From NCBI RefSeq assembly GCF_033100395.1, contig NZ_JAWLVJ010000007.1, forward strand, positions 1 through 64,000: a stretch of DNA of 64,000 bases. Direction: 5' to 3'. The notes under the pieces were generated by a model. That model saw only the letters and a list, made by a program, of their open reading frames with translations. It had not been told where the DNA came from and searched no databases. This DNA is from Terasakiella sp033100395 (GTDB taxonomy: Bacteria > Pseudomonadota > Alphaproteobacteria > Rhodospirillales > Terasakiellaceae). Shown here in pieces: positions 43,365 to 51,836 of the stretch (position 1 is its first letter; each line of letters opens with the position of its first letter). The position numbers were made by a program, and so were the translations under genes.

Positions 43365-44206
43365 TGGAAGGGCTGGTCATATTGGCCCTTGCTATTTCGG
43401 GTTTGAAAATCTGGGCGTTGTTGCGCCAATTCAGCCGTTTGCAAAATAGTCCTAGGCTGAAGCGGATCAAGAAAATGATGGTGCTGGAAGGTGCCGCAAC
43501 AGGCGGCCTTCTGGCACTTTTCTTTGGGGCACCAAGCGTTGGGCTGCTGACCCATTCTTTGCCTTTGTCTTTTGTCTGGCTGGCTGTGGTTTTAATCGGG
43601 CTGATCATCTGGGCAAAAACGATCCTGATCCCCCGCATCAAGGCGCGTGGCTTATCTGAAACTGAAGCTGTTTTTGATGTGCGAGTTTTTGAGGATGTAA
43701 AAGCCGGGCATGCCAATGCACGTGCCTATGGTGGTTTGCTGCGCCCTTTTATTGTCTATACAAAACAGTTGAAAGAACTTTTAAGTGAGGATGAGTTTCG
43801 CGCCGTTCTCGCCCATGAAGTTGGCCATATCGTTCACCATCATCATGTGAAGCTGGTGGGCCTGTTGTGCCTGTTTTATGGGGTGGGACTTATCAGCATT
43901 GATCAGATTGAACCTTTAAACCTGGTCACCTTTGTTCTGATGTTATATATCACCCAAAACCTCAGCTTGCCGTTGGTCAGTTCTATGATGCGCAGATTTG
44001 AATTTCAGGCAGATGAGACAGCCCGTGACCTTGTGGGTGCTGAAATGTTTATCGCTGCCTTAAAGAAAATCTGGGGCAAGGATCATAGTCCGCTCAAGGA
44101 TGATCGTCTGTTTGCTTTCTGGTATGGCAGTCATCCCTCGCCAGAAGATCGTCTTAGCCGACTTGGATCATGTGATTTAAAAGCGCACGCAATTTCCCGG
44201 GTTTAA
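43361..44206 (+). CDS. M48-family metallopeptidase in the pqq operon
   Basis: The protein has 281 aa with about four membrane segments. The zinc site is HEVGHIVHHHH (HExxH, about residue 149) with the third ligand Glu in RFEFQADETARDLVG (about 209), as in HtpX/Ste24-type M48 peptidases. Its ATG overlaps the pqqE stop, so it is translationally coupled to PQQ synthesis. No M16 peptidase (PqqF/PqqG) appears here. It could process PqqA or another operon product, but this is inference. It ends overlapping a histidine kinase gene on the other strand by 53 nt. Confidence 0.88.
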   Translation: MMEGLVILALAISGLKIWALLRQFSRLQNSPRLKRIKKMMVLEGAATGGLLALFFGAPSVGLLTHSLPLSFVWLAVVLIGLIIWAKTILIPRIKARGLSETEAVFDVRVFEDVKAGHANARAYGGLLRPFIVYTKQLKELLSEDEFRAVLAHEVGHIVHHHHVKLVGLLCLFYGVGLISIDQIEPLNLVTFVLMLYITQNLSLPLVSSMMRRFEFQADETARDLVGAEMFIAALKKIWGKDHSPLKDDRLFAFWYGSHPSPEDRLSRLGSCDLKAHAISRV

Positions 44207-45884
44207 TCGGTTTGTTCAGCATGGGCAGACCAAGGCGCTGGCATTCCTTGTTCAATTCCTGCGTGCGATCTGCGGTGATGACGGCGGCTGGGATGTCTGA
44301 TCCATAAAGGGCAAAAATTTCTTCGATAACGTCCAGGCCTGTTTCGCCGTCATCCAGGTGGTAATCGGCTAAAATGCCGCTGATCATTACTTTGCTGAAC
44401 TTTAACTGGGTTAAGGCAGCACGTTTGCTTAAGGCGCAAACAGGTGTACAGCCCCATTCCATCAGTAGGTCTGCCATGGAATGGGTGATGCTGCCTTCAT
44501 TATCCACAATCAGAAAACTATGCCCGGCAAGTGAGTTCATCGGGTTTGTGTTTTCAGCAATGAGGCGTGGCGCAGCCATTTGCGGGCTGATTTCGCAAGC
44601 CGGTACATCTACACTAAAGACCGACCCTTTGCCTTCAATGGAATGTACGTTGATGGGATGTTCCAACATGCGGGCAATCCGTTCCACAATCGCAAGACCG
44701 AGACCGACGCCTTTGTCCGTTGGGGTCGGGTGGCTGTCCTTTAGCTGATGGAATTCCAGAAATATTTCTTCGAGTTTGTCAGCGGGAATGCCCGGCCCGG
44801 TATCCCAAACCTGAAAGCGTAGCATATTGCCTTTGATCCGACGGCATCCCAAAAGGACGCGCCCCCCACTGGAATAACGAATAGCGTTGCTTAAGAAATT
44901 GCGTAGGATACGACTGAGCAAGCGACTGTCTGTTCTCACGCCCAGACTGCAGGGCAGAACCTTGAAGGTGACGCCTGCCTGATTGGCAACCGACTGGAAT
45001 TCATCGCCCAACGGGGTCAAGAACCGATTGGCAGGCGATTCCGTGATGTTTTTAACAACCGCATTGGCATCCAGCTTGGAAATATCCAGCAGATCGCTTA
45101 ACAGTTCTTCTGCGTTATTCAATGCACTGTGGATGCGTTCCACAATGTTCTTTTCCTTTAAGCCCAGATCACGTTCTTGCAGGGTGGAAACCAGAAGACG
45201 GGCGGCATTCAGGGGCTGTAACAAGTCATGACTGGCCGCTGCGAGATATTTATCCTTACTGATGTTGGCCTGTTCTGCGGCATCCTTGGCGATTTTTAAT
45301 TCTTTTTCGATGATGCGGCGTTCCTGAACTTCCGCACTCAGTTGTTTGTTGAGCGCAACCAAGGCTTTGGTGCGTTCATCAACACGTTGTTCCAGCTCAT
45401 CATGGGCGCGTTGCAGTTTTTCTTCGGCCAGTTTTCGATCCGTGATGTCGCCAACGGATCCGACCATGCGGTACGCCGTCCCATATGGGTCACGCAAAGC
45501 TTTACCGCGCGCAAAGACCCAGTGATAGACGCCGTCTGTGGCACGTACGCGATATTCCCATTCAAAATAATCGCTCAGGCCCTTTAGATGTTCGGTCACT
45601 TTGTTTTCGTAACCGGCCTTGTCATCTGGATGTACCCATTCCAGCCATTCGTGGGTTGTGGTCATATGGCCTTTATTGCGATGGCCCAGAGTTTCCATCA
45701 GACGGGGTGAAATATAAAGCTGTTTGGTAACCGGGTTCCAGTCCCACAAGCCCTCGTTCGGTCCTTCCATGGCCAACGCATAGCGTTCTTCGGTTTTTTC
45801 CAGTTCCTCAATACGTTTTTTCAAACGCTCATTTTCCGCCTGGAGCGTTTCAATCGTAACAGACTTGGAAGGTTGATCCGGCAT
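44154..45884 (-). CDS. Hybrid sensor histidine kinase (PAS-HisKA-HATPase-REC)
   Basis: The protein has 576 aa. Domains in order: N-terminal coiled coil (about 1-30), PAS fold (about 38-150; WDWNPVTKQLYISPRLMETLG), coiled coil, HisKA with the H-box YLAAASHDLLQPLNAAR (about 215), HATPase with DTGPGIPADKLEEIFLEF and GLGLAIVERIAR (about 365-395), and a C-terminal REC domain with phospho-acceptor Asp in GILADYHLDDGETG (about 510). There are no membrane segments, so sensing is cytoplasmic. It resembles the kinase at 55015 and may regulate the alcohol-oxidation genes around it. Confidence 0.93.
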   Translation of the reverse strand: MPDQPSKSVTIETLQAENERLKKRIEELEKTEERYALAMEGPNEGLWDWNPVTKQLYISPRLMETLGHRNKGHMTTTHEWLEWVHPDDKAGYENKVTEHLKGLSDYFEWEYRVRATDGVYHWVFARGKALRDPYGTAYRMVGSVGDITDRKLAEEKLQRAHDELEQRVDERTKALVALNKQLSAEVQERRIIEKELKIAKDAAEQANISKDKYLAAASHDLLQPLNAARLLVSTLQERDLGLKEKNIVERIHSALNNAEELLSDLLDISKLDANAVVKNITESPANRFLTPLGDEFQSVANQAGVTFKVLPCSLGVRTDSRLLSRILRNFLSNAIRYSSGGRVLLGCRRIKGNMLRFQVWDTGPGIPADKLEEIFLEFHQLKDSHPTPTDKGVGLGLAIVERIARMLEHPINVHSIEGKGSVFSVDVPACEISPQMAAPRLIAENTNPMNSLAGHSFLIVDNEGSITHSMADLLMEWGCTPVCALSKRAALTQLKFSKVMISGILADYHLDDGETGLDVIEEIFALYGSDIPAAVITADRTQELNKECQRLGLPMLNKPIKPGKLRALLNHMIQVG

Positions 45885-45927
45885 TACGGTTCTTTATGTC
45901 ATCAAGGAAGACGAACACTATACCCTA

Positions 45928-46254
45928 TTAGACCACAGGTGCGCCATACCCATAACTATAAGGGACAGGTCCGGAAAATGCGACCACATCGCCTTCTTCC
46001 AGTTCATGGTTGAAATATAGGTCACCCACCAGTCCGGGGGAGATGTCGCGCCCGTTCACCAAAATCAGGAAGAGATGTTCTTTCGGCAATTTCAAATCGC
46101 GAAAAATATCGCCAACAGTCGTGCCTGCAGGATAGGTCATCGGGTTCTTCACCGCGTCCGGGTCACCATGGGTGTGCATGGCGTTGAATAAACGCACACT
46201 GACAGTAATCGTCTGATCCTGTGAATTATGTCCAATCATGGGGGAGGCAAGCAT
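45928..46254 (-). CDS. MoaD/ThiS-family sulfur-carrier-like protein
   Basis: The protein has 108 aa with a beta-grasp fold pattern: ITVSVRLFNAM, TTVGDIFRDLKLP, LFLILVNGRDI and LEEGDVVAFSGPV. It lacks the standard Gly-Gly end; the sequence continues to YSYGYGAPVV. MoaD-like proteins of this kind accompany tungsten aldehyde oxidoreductases, and AorD of Aromatoleum is similar in kind. It is divergent from the cytochrome-ABC-AOR genes and likely helps in pyranopterin (tungsten) cofactor supply. An internal start at 46239 is possible. Confidence 0.78.
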   Translation of the reverse strand: MLASPMIGHNSQDQTITVSVRLFNAMHTHGDPDAVKNPMTYPAGTTVGDIFRDLKLPKEHLFLILVNGRDISPGLVGDLYFNHELEEGDVVAFSGPVPYSYGYGAPVV

Positions 46255-46342
46255 GGTCTATCCCTTTGTTTAGATGAAAGTGTCCATATTTTACACTTCA
46301 CGCTGTAGGGATAAATTGATTTCCGTCACGTGAACATACGAC

Positions 46343-46358
46343 TTTGGGACAATCCCTA
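46343..46358 (+). promoter_or_regulatory. Shared dyad, copy 1 (upstream of cytochrome c lipoprotein)
   Basis: TTTGGGACAATCCCTA is an imperfect dyad ending 118 nt before the cytochrome ATG. A nearly identical copy, TTTGGGAAGTCCCTA, ends 116 nt before the AOR ferredoxin ATG. A separate half-site, TATCCCTA, lies on the other strand at about 46307-46314, facing the MoaD-like gene. Candidate binding site of the LuxR-type regulator. Confidence 0.5.
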
Positions 46359-46476
46359 TTCGCCGAAAGTCGAAATGCATTCTCTCCTATCGTTTCGTAT
46401 TGTTGTTATCAGGTGGGGGAAGCCGAATGTATCGGGCTTTCCTGCAATAATTTTATTTTTTAGGGAAGACATTAAA

Positions 46477-46890
46477 ATGTTCAAGAAAACTCTGGCAGTA
46501 TTGGCGTGTGTTATTGGCGTTTCAGCGTGCCAAAGCACATCAGAAACCGCAATGAATGATCCTTACTTCGGCTACAAGCCGCCAAGTTCAGAAGCTGCTG
46601 CGGGTATTCAGGTGTTCCACCGCTGCAAGAAATGTCATTCCATGGACCCAGCACGCAACACGTTCGGGCCAAACCTGCGCGGTGTTTACATGCGTCCGGC
46701 CGCCAGTCTGCCACGCTTTGACTATTCCGACAGTCTGAAAGCATCCGGTCTGGTGTGGGATGAAGCCAACCTGCGCGACTGGATCAAAGGCAATGACATG
46801 AAGGTTAAAGGAACCCGCATGCGTCACGTTGAAATCACTGATGCGGCTGAACAGGACTACCTGATCGCGTTCCTGAAAACCTTCAAGTAA
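46477..46890 (+). CDS. Cytochrome c lipoprotein
   Basis: The protein has 137 aa. The start KTLAVLACVIGVSACQST is a lipobox signal (Cys at about residue 19), so it is membrane-anchored in the periplasm. CKKCHSM binds heme c; a distal ligand Met lies near the KGTRMRHV segment. It is a class I monoheme cytochrome. It sits at the head of a gene row with the ABC transporter and AOR. Likely an electron carrier of the periplasmic oxidation chain. The ATG at 46477 follows AGGGAAGACATTAAA. Confidence 0.9.
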   Translation: MFKKTLAVLACVIGVSACQSTSETAMNDPYFGYKPPSSEAAAGIQVFHRCKKCHSMDPARNTFGPNLRGVYMRPAASLPRFDYSDSLKASGLVWDEANLRDWIKGNDMKVKGTRMRHVEITDAAEQDYLIAFLKTFK

Positions 46891-46903
46891 GGGTGTGTGA
46901 TCA

Positions 46904-47863
46904 ATGATCCGATTTTTCCTGACGTTTGTATGTTTGATCGGTTTTATGGTTCCTTCTGCTTATGCAGAATTACCGAGTTTGCGTGTCGGCGTCTTGAAAT
47001 TCGGAACGGTGAACTGGGAACTGCAGACTATTAAAGCCTATGGCCTGGATGAAAAGGCTGGCTTTAAACTGGATGTGGTTCCCTTCGCCGGAAAACAGGC
47101 AACGGCTACCGCGCTTCATGGTGGGGCAGTTGATGCGATTGTAAATGACTGGATCTGGGTGTCGCGCCAACGAAGTGCAGGCCAGGATTACAGCTTTATG
47201 CCTTATTCGCGCATCGTCGGTGGGCTTGTGGCACGTTCTGATCGAAAGATTGAAACACTGGCTGATCTGAAAGGTAAAAAGCTGGGGATTGCAGGTGGTC
47301 CGGTTGATAAAAACTGGTTGCTGTTTCAGGCGGTCGCAAAAAAACGCTTTGATCTGGACCTGGCCCAATCGACAAAAATCTTCTTTGGCGCCCCGCCTTT
47401 GCTTGCCAAGAAAATGGAAATGGGCGAATTGGATGGGGTGGTCAATTTTTGGCACTATGTCGCCAAGCTGGAAGCAAAAGGCCATAACGTCCTGATTTCT
47501 TCCAAAGATGCCATGGCCGAACTGGGCATGATCGCCGATGTGCCTATGCTGGGTTATGTCTTTGCTCAAAAAACAGATTTGATGGCGGCCTTTTCCAAGG
47601 CTTCACGTGTGGCAAAAAACTTGCTGGCAAAAGATGATGCCGCCTGGACCAAAATCCGCCCGATGATGAAGGTGGCGGATGAGAAAACCTTTCAGGCCCT
47701 AAAGACCGGATTTATCAATGGCATCCCAACAGCCTGGGGCAATGTGGAACGCGAGGCAGCCGCCAAACTGTTTGACGTTCTGGCTGATCTGGGTGGGGAA
47801 AAGCTGGTGGGCAAAGGCAAGACCCTGTCGCCTGACACTTTTGCTGAGACCATCCGATATTAA
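46904..47863 (+). CDS. ABC transporter periplasmic substrate-binding protein (NitT/TauT type)
   Basis: The protein has 319 aa with a signal peptide cleaved near AYAE. The fold matches the SsuA/TauA/NrtA (NMT1-like) family: SLRVGVLKFGTVNWELQTI and ATALHGGAVDAIVNDWIWVSRQ, then KGKKLGIAGGPVDKNW. The ligand is unknown. Its place between a cytochrome c and AOR genes suggests a substrate or cofactor of alcohol/aldehyde oxidation. The permease gene follows 2 nt after. Confidence 0.85.
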   Translation: MIRFFLTFVCLIGFMVPSAYAELPSLRVGVLKFGTVNWELQTIKAYGLDEKAGFKLDVVPFAGKQATATALHGGAVDAIVNDWIWVSRQRSAGQDYSFMPYSRIVGGLVARSDRKIETLADLKGKKLGIAGGPVDKNWLLFQAVAKKRFDLDLAQSTKIFFGAPPLLAKKMEMGELDGVVNFWHYVAKLEAKGHNVLISSKDAMAELGMIADVPMLGYVFAQKTDLMAAFSKASRVAKNLLAKDDAAWTKIRPMMKVADEKTFQALKTGFINGIPTAWGNVEREAAAKLFDVLADLGGEKLVGKGKTLSPDTFAETIRY

Positions 47864-47865
47864 CG

Positions 47866-48612
47866 ATGCAGAAAACCGCAATCCTTCAGTTGTTTTCCCT
47901 TAGCCTGCTCATGATTTTATGGGCAGGCATTTCTGTTTTAGGGGCAGGGGACTTGCTGCCCGCGCCCTGGATCGTTGCGGGACGTATTGGTGAGGAATTC
48001 CAAAGTGGGGAGTTGTTCTATCATTGTGGCATTACCTTGTTGCGGGTGGTCGCAGCCTTTGGTCTGGCGATGATATTCGGCTGTGTGATCGGTATTTCCA
48101 TGGGGCTACAAAAAACAGCAGATCGTTTCTTTGATCCCTGGCTTTTGTTGTTTCTGAATATCCCGGCATTGGTGGTCATCGTGCTGTGTTACCTCTGGAT
48201 CGGACTGGGGGAAGTGGCCGCCATTCTGGCCGTTGCAATCAATAAAATCCCTAATGTAGCTGTGACATTGCGTGAAGGAACCCGCAATCTGGACGCCGGA
48301 CTGGCGGAAATGGCGAAGATTTACAAACTGCCCTTGGATAAACGCATTCGCACCATCATCCTGCCGCAACTGACGCCTTACATCATGGCGTCTGCCCGCT
48401 CCGGCCTGGCACTCGTCTGGAAGATTGTGCTGGTGGTGGAACTGTTGGGGCGCAGCAACGGGGTTGGCTTTCAGCTCCATCTGTTTTTTCAGTTGTTTGA
48501 TGTAGCAGGCATACTGGCTTATTCCATGGTCTTTATCCTGATTATTGCAGTGATTGAACATCTGATCATGAAGCCACTGGATCAGCGCCTTCATGCCTGG
48601 AGGGCGAAGTAA
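47866..48612 (+). CDS. ABC transporter permease (SsuC/TauC type)
   Basis: The protein has 248 aa with about six membrane helices and the EAA-type loop: REGTRNLDAGLAEMAKIY...RIRTIILPQLTPYIMAS. It is the inner-membrane channel for the substrate-binding protein upstream and overlaps the ATPase gene by 1 nt (TAATG). The specificity is unknown. Confidence 0.9.
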   Translation: MQKTAILQLFSLSLLMILWAGISVLGAGDLLPAPWIVAGRIGEEFQSGELFYHCGITLLRVVAAFGLAMIFGCVIGISMGLQKTADRFFDPWLLLFLNIPALVVIVLCYLWIGLGEVAAILAVAINKIPNVAVTLREGTRNLDAGLAEMAKIYKLPLDKRIRTIILPQLTPYIMASARSGLALVWKIVLVVELLGRSNGVGFQLHLFFQLFDVAGILAYSMVFILIIAVIEHLIMKPLDQRLHAWRAK

Positions 48613-49280
48613 TGCGACTTCATGTTCAGGAAAAAAACTTTGATGGGATCACCGTCCTGAAAGACATCGACCTTCACCTTCATAAAGATGAAACCACGGT
48701 TCTTCTCGGCCCATCAGGTTGTGGCAAAACCACATTACTGCGCATTATCTGCGGGCTGGATACGGATTTTGACGGGCAGCTTGATTTGGACAGTGAGAAA
48801 ATCGGATTTGTTTTTCAGGAACCACGTCTGCTGCCCTGGCTGTCGGTTTATGACAATATCGCCCTTGTCTGTGCAGATGGCGTGGATATTGATGGTTTGC
48901 TGAAGGATGTCGGGGTTTTGGAAGCCAAAGATCAGCTGGCGTCCAAGCTTTCTCTAGGCATGGCGCGTCGTGTTGGGTTTGCGCGTGCCCTGTCCATCAA
49001 TCCTGATGTGCTGATCATGGATGAACCTTTTGTCTCGCTTGATCAGGCGCGTGCAGAACAATTGCGCCTGATGGTTCTGGATGTGATGGCGAAAAGATCG
49101 ACGAAAGTCTTATTCGTCACTCATGATCTGGGCGAAGCCGTACAACTGGGCAGCCGGATTTTGCATTTGGGGGGCACGCCAAGTCGAATTTTACAGGAAA
49201 AACAGGTGGCTTTAAGTCCTGAGATGCGCAGAAACCCTAGGGCTATTGCTGATATCGTCGGGCAATTCGCCTTAAGTTGA
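48612..49280 (+). CDS. ABC transporter ATP-binding protein (NitT/TauT type)
   Basis: The protein has 222 aa. Walker A is GPSGCGKTTLLR, the Q-loop is FQEPRLLPWLS, the signature region is SLGMARRVGFARAL and Walker B is DVLIMDEPFVSLD. The signature has lost the usual LSGG pattern (it reads LSLGMARR), so hydrolysis may be altered, but all other parts are intact. It energises the permease upstream. Confidence 0.92.
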   Translation: MRLHVQEKNFDGITVLKDIDLHLHKDETTVLLGPSGCGKTTLLRIICGLDTDFDGQLDLDSEKIGFVFQEPRLLPWLSVYDNIALVCADGVDIDGLLKDVGVLEAKDQLASKLSLGMARRVGFARALSINPDVLIMDEPFVSLDQARAEQLRLMVLDVMAKRSTKVLFVTHDLGEAVQLGSRILHLGGTPSRILQEKQVALSPEMRRNPRAIADIVGQFALS

Positions 49281-49290
49281 ATTGTACCAT

Positions 49291-49305
49291 TTTGGGAAGT
49301 CCCTA
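49291..49305 (+). promoter_or_regulatory. Shared dyad, copy 2 (upstream of AOR operon)
   Basis: TTTGGGAAGTCCCTA ends 116 nt before the ATG of the AOR ferredoxin gene at 49422. It matches the dyad at 46343-46358 apart from the 3-4 central bases. The equal distance to the two start codons argues for a shared regulator or promoter element. Confidence 0.55.
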
Positions 49306-49421
49306 AACTGTTCTGATCATTAACCTTAATTGGGAAAGTAACGGCTAACGCACTGGGGTTAAAAGCAGGTGGCCAGACTGTATGTCAGTGTTTTGGGAGT
49401 CTTTCTAAGGGACGTTATAAA

Positions 49422-49901
49422 ATGCAGAAAGCGCTAAATATCGATCCGGGCAAATGTACCGGATGTCTGCAATGTGAAGTGGCGTGTTCTCTGGAACATA
49501 CGGGAGCCTTCAATCCTTCCAAGTCACGGATCAAAGTATTCAAATTTCATGATGAGGGACGTTTTGTTCCTTATACCTGTACCCAATGTTCAGAAGCCTG
49601 GTGTCTGCAGGCTTGTCCTGTTGAAGCCATTTCTTATGATGCGGCGACGGGTGCCAAGGTTGTGGCTGACAGTGCGTGTGTGGGCTGTAAAGTCTGTACC
49701 ATCGCCTGTCCGTTCGGGACCGTCAACTATGTGCCCGATACAGGCAAGGTTGCCAAATGTGACCTGTGTGGCGGTGATCCGAAATGTGCGACGGCCTGTC
49801 CAACAGATGCCATCACGTTCGTGGATGCATCGATGACAGGTCTGGATAAAATGCGCAGCTGGGCGGCCAAAACCGACGCTGGCATGCAAGCTGAAGCTTA
49901 A
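49422..49901 (+). CDS. Ferredoxin-type FeS subunit of aldehyde oxidoreductase (AorA-like)
   Basis: The protein has 159 aa with several four-cysteine [4Fe-4S] motifs: CTGCLQCEVAC, CTQCSEAWCLQACP, CVGCKVCTIACPFG and CDLCGGDPKCATACP. This fits the four-cluster electron-transfer subunit AorA of the Aromatoleum-type enzyme. It would carry electrons between the tungsten and the FAD subunit. The gene precedes the AOR gene by 18 nt. Confidence 0.88.
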   Translation: MQKALNIDPGKCTGCLQCEVACSLEHTGAFNPSKSRIKVFKFHDEGRFVPYTCTQCSEAWCLQACPVEAISYDAATGAKVVADSACVGCKVCTIACPFGTVNYVPDTGKVAKCDLCGGDPKCATACPTDAITFVDASMTGLDKMRSWAAKTDAGMQAEA

Positions 49902-49919
49902 GAAAGGGAGAACTCTACG

Positions 49920-51767
49920 ATGTCATGGGCACGTAAATTATTGCGGGTAAACCTTTCTAAAGGCACTTGCACAGAAGAAGCATTGAACATGGACTGGGCG
50001 CAGAAATATCTGGGTTCACGTGGTCTTGCGACAAAATATTTCATTGAAGAAACAGATCCAAAGGTGGATCCACTTTCGCCTGAAAACAAGCTGATCATGT
50101 CTACTGGTCCGCTGACAGGCACCTGTGCCTCGACCGCTGGTCGTTACACGGTTGTGACCAAGGGGGCACTGACGGGTGCTATTGCTTGTTCAAACTCCGG
50201 CGGTTTCTTCGGCAATGAGATGAAGAATGCTGGCTGGGATATGATCATTTTTGAAGGTAAGGCGGAGAAACCTGTCTACCTGAAACTGATCGATGAAAAA
50301 GCTGAACTGGTGGATGCGTCTGATTATTGGGGCAAATCCTGCTGGGATACGGAAGAAGGCTTGAAAGCCGACCTTCAGGACCCACAAGCGCGTGTTGCTT
50401 CCATCGGTGTATCCGGTGAACAGGGCGTACTTTATGCCTGTGTGGTCAACGATATGGACCGTGCAGCGGGCCGTTCAGGTGTGGGGACCGTTATGGGGTC
50501 CAAGAACCTGAAAGCGGTTGTCATTCGTGGGACACGTGGTGTGAAGGTTGAAGACCCGGCGGGCTTCCTGGAAGCGACAAACGCGGGTAAAGCCGTTCTG
50601 GCTGAAAATCCGGTTACAGGGGCTGGCCTGCCGACTTATGGTACGCAAGTTCTGATGAATGTGATCAACGAGATGGGCGCCATGCCCACCCGTAACTTCA
50701 AGGACGTTCAGTTTGAAGGTGCGGCCAATATCTCGGGTGAGAAAATGCATGAAGTTCGTGCAGATGGGACGAAGAACCTGGTGACAAACGCAGCTTGTTA
50801 TGGCTGTACCATTGCTTGTCAGCGTGTTTCTACCATTGAACGCACGCACTACACCGTTAAAGATCGTCCGGAATATCAAAATGCATCCGGTGGTCTGGAA
50901 TATGAAGCGGCCTGGTCGCTTGGTTCTGAATGTGGGGTGGACGATATCGAAGCCTGTACATTTGCAAACTTCATCTGTAACGAACAGGGGTATGATCCAA
51001 TTTCCTTCGGTGCCACTGTTGGTGCGGCGATGGAACTGTTTGAAATGGGCGTTCTGACGACCGAACATACTGGCGGAATCGAGTTGAATTTCGGTAATGC
51101 AAAAGCACTGACCGATTGTGCGGAACTTGTTGGTAAAGCAGAAGGCTTTGGTGTTGAACTTGGTCTGGGTTCTGCCCGTCTGGCTGAGAAATACGGCCAC
51201 CCTGAAGTGTCCATGTCCGTTAAAAAGCAGGAATTCCCGGCTTATGATGCTCGTGGCATCCAGGGCATGGGCCTGACATACGCCACCTCCAACCGTGGGG
51301 CGTGCCATTTGCGTTCTTACACCGTTGCATCAGAAGTTCTGGGCATTCCTGAAAAGACTGATCCGCTGGAAACAGACGGTAAGGCAGGTCTGGTGATGGC
51401 CTTCCAGGATGCAACAGCTGCTGTGGATTCATCTGGTCTTTGTATCTTTACGACCTTTGCCTGGTCTTTGGAAGACATTGCACCACAAGTGAATGCGGCT
51501 TGTGAAGGTGACTGGACGGTTGAAAGCATGCTGGAAGTGGGCGAACGCGTCTGGAACATGGAACGTCAGTACAATCTGGCGGCCGGGTTCACAGGCAAGG
51601 ACGACACATTGCCACAACGCTTGCTGAAAGATGCGGCCAAGACAGGCCCTGCCAAAGGCAAGGTCAATGGTTTGGATAAGATGCTGCCGGAATATTACAA
51701 TATTCGCGGCTGGGATGCGGAAGGCGTTCCAACATCCGAAACCCTCAACCGCTTGGGTCTTGCTTAA
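49920..51767 (+). CDS. Tungsten-dependent aldehyde:ferredoxin oxidoreductase (AorB-like)
   Basis: The protein has 615 aa. Signature parts are KLLRVNLSKGTC, RAAGRSGVGTVMGSKNLKAV (pterin binding), AACYGCTIACQRV (FeS cysteines) and a late C in ACHLRSY. AOR-family enzymes use a tungsten-bis-pyranopterin and one [4Fe-4S] cluster to oxidise aldehydes to carboxylic acids. Next to a FAD/NAD subunit this is the NAD+-linked Aromatoleum type, not the ferredoxin-only archaeal type. Acting after the PQQ alcohol dehydrogenase, it would take the aldehyde to the acid. A terminator follows directly. Confidence 0.92.
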   Translation: MSWARKLLRVNLSKGTCTEEALNMDWAQKYLGSRGLATKYFIEETDPKVDPLSPENKLIMSTGPLTGTCASTAGRYTVVTKGALTGAIACSNSGGFFGNEMKNAGWDMIIFEGKAEKPVYLKLIDEKAELVDASDYWGKSCWDTEEGLKADLQDPQARVASIGVSGEQGVLYACVVNDMDRAAGRSGVGTVMGSKNLKAVVIRGTRGVKVEDPAGFLEATNAGKAVLAENPVTGAGLPTYGTQVLMNVINEMGAMPTRNFKDVQFEGAANISGEKMHEVRADGTKNLVTNAACYGCTIACQRVSTIERTHYTVKDRPEYQNASGGLEYEAAWSLGSECGVDDIEACTFANFICNEQGYDPISFGATVGAAMELFEMGVLTTEHTGGIELNFGNAKALTDCAELVGKAEGFGVELGLGSARLAEKYGHPEVSMSVKKQEFPAYDARGIQGMGLTYATSNRGACHLRSYTVASEVLGIPEKTDPLETDGKAGLVMAFQDATAAVDSSGLCIFTTFAWSLEDIAPQVNAACEGDWTVESMLEVGERVWNMERQYNLAAGFTGKDDTLPQRLLKDAAKTGPAKGKVNGLDKMLPEYYNIRGWDAEGVPTSETLNRLGLA

Positions 51768-51781
51768 GACTTGAAATGGAT

Positions 51782-51818
51782 GAAGCGGGCCGAGACTTTT
51801 CGGTCCGCTTCTTTTTTT
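51782..51818 (+). terminator. Terminator after the AOR subunit gene
   Basis: GAAGCGGGCCGA (51782-51793) pairs with TCGGTCCGCTTC (51800-51811), one wobble, followed by seven T. It lies inside the AOR row, between the W subunit and the FAD subunit, so it could reduce the FAD subunit level. Confidence 0.9.
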
Positions 51819-51836
51819 AGACGGAAAAAGAATATC

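Noticed and set aside
49398..49421. A third TAGGGA-like site next to the AOR ferredoxin start
   Set aside because: The AAGGGAC there is better explained as the ribosome binding site.
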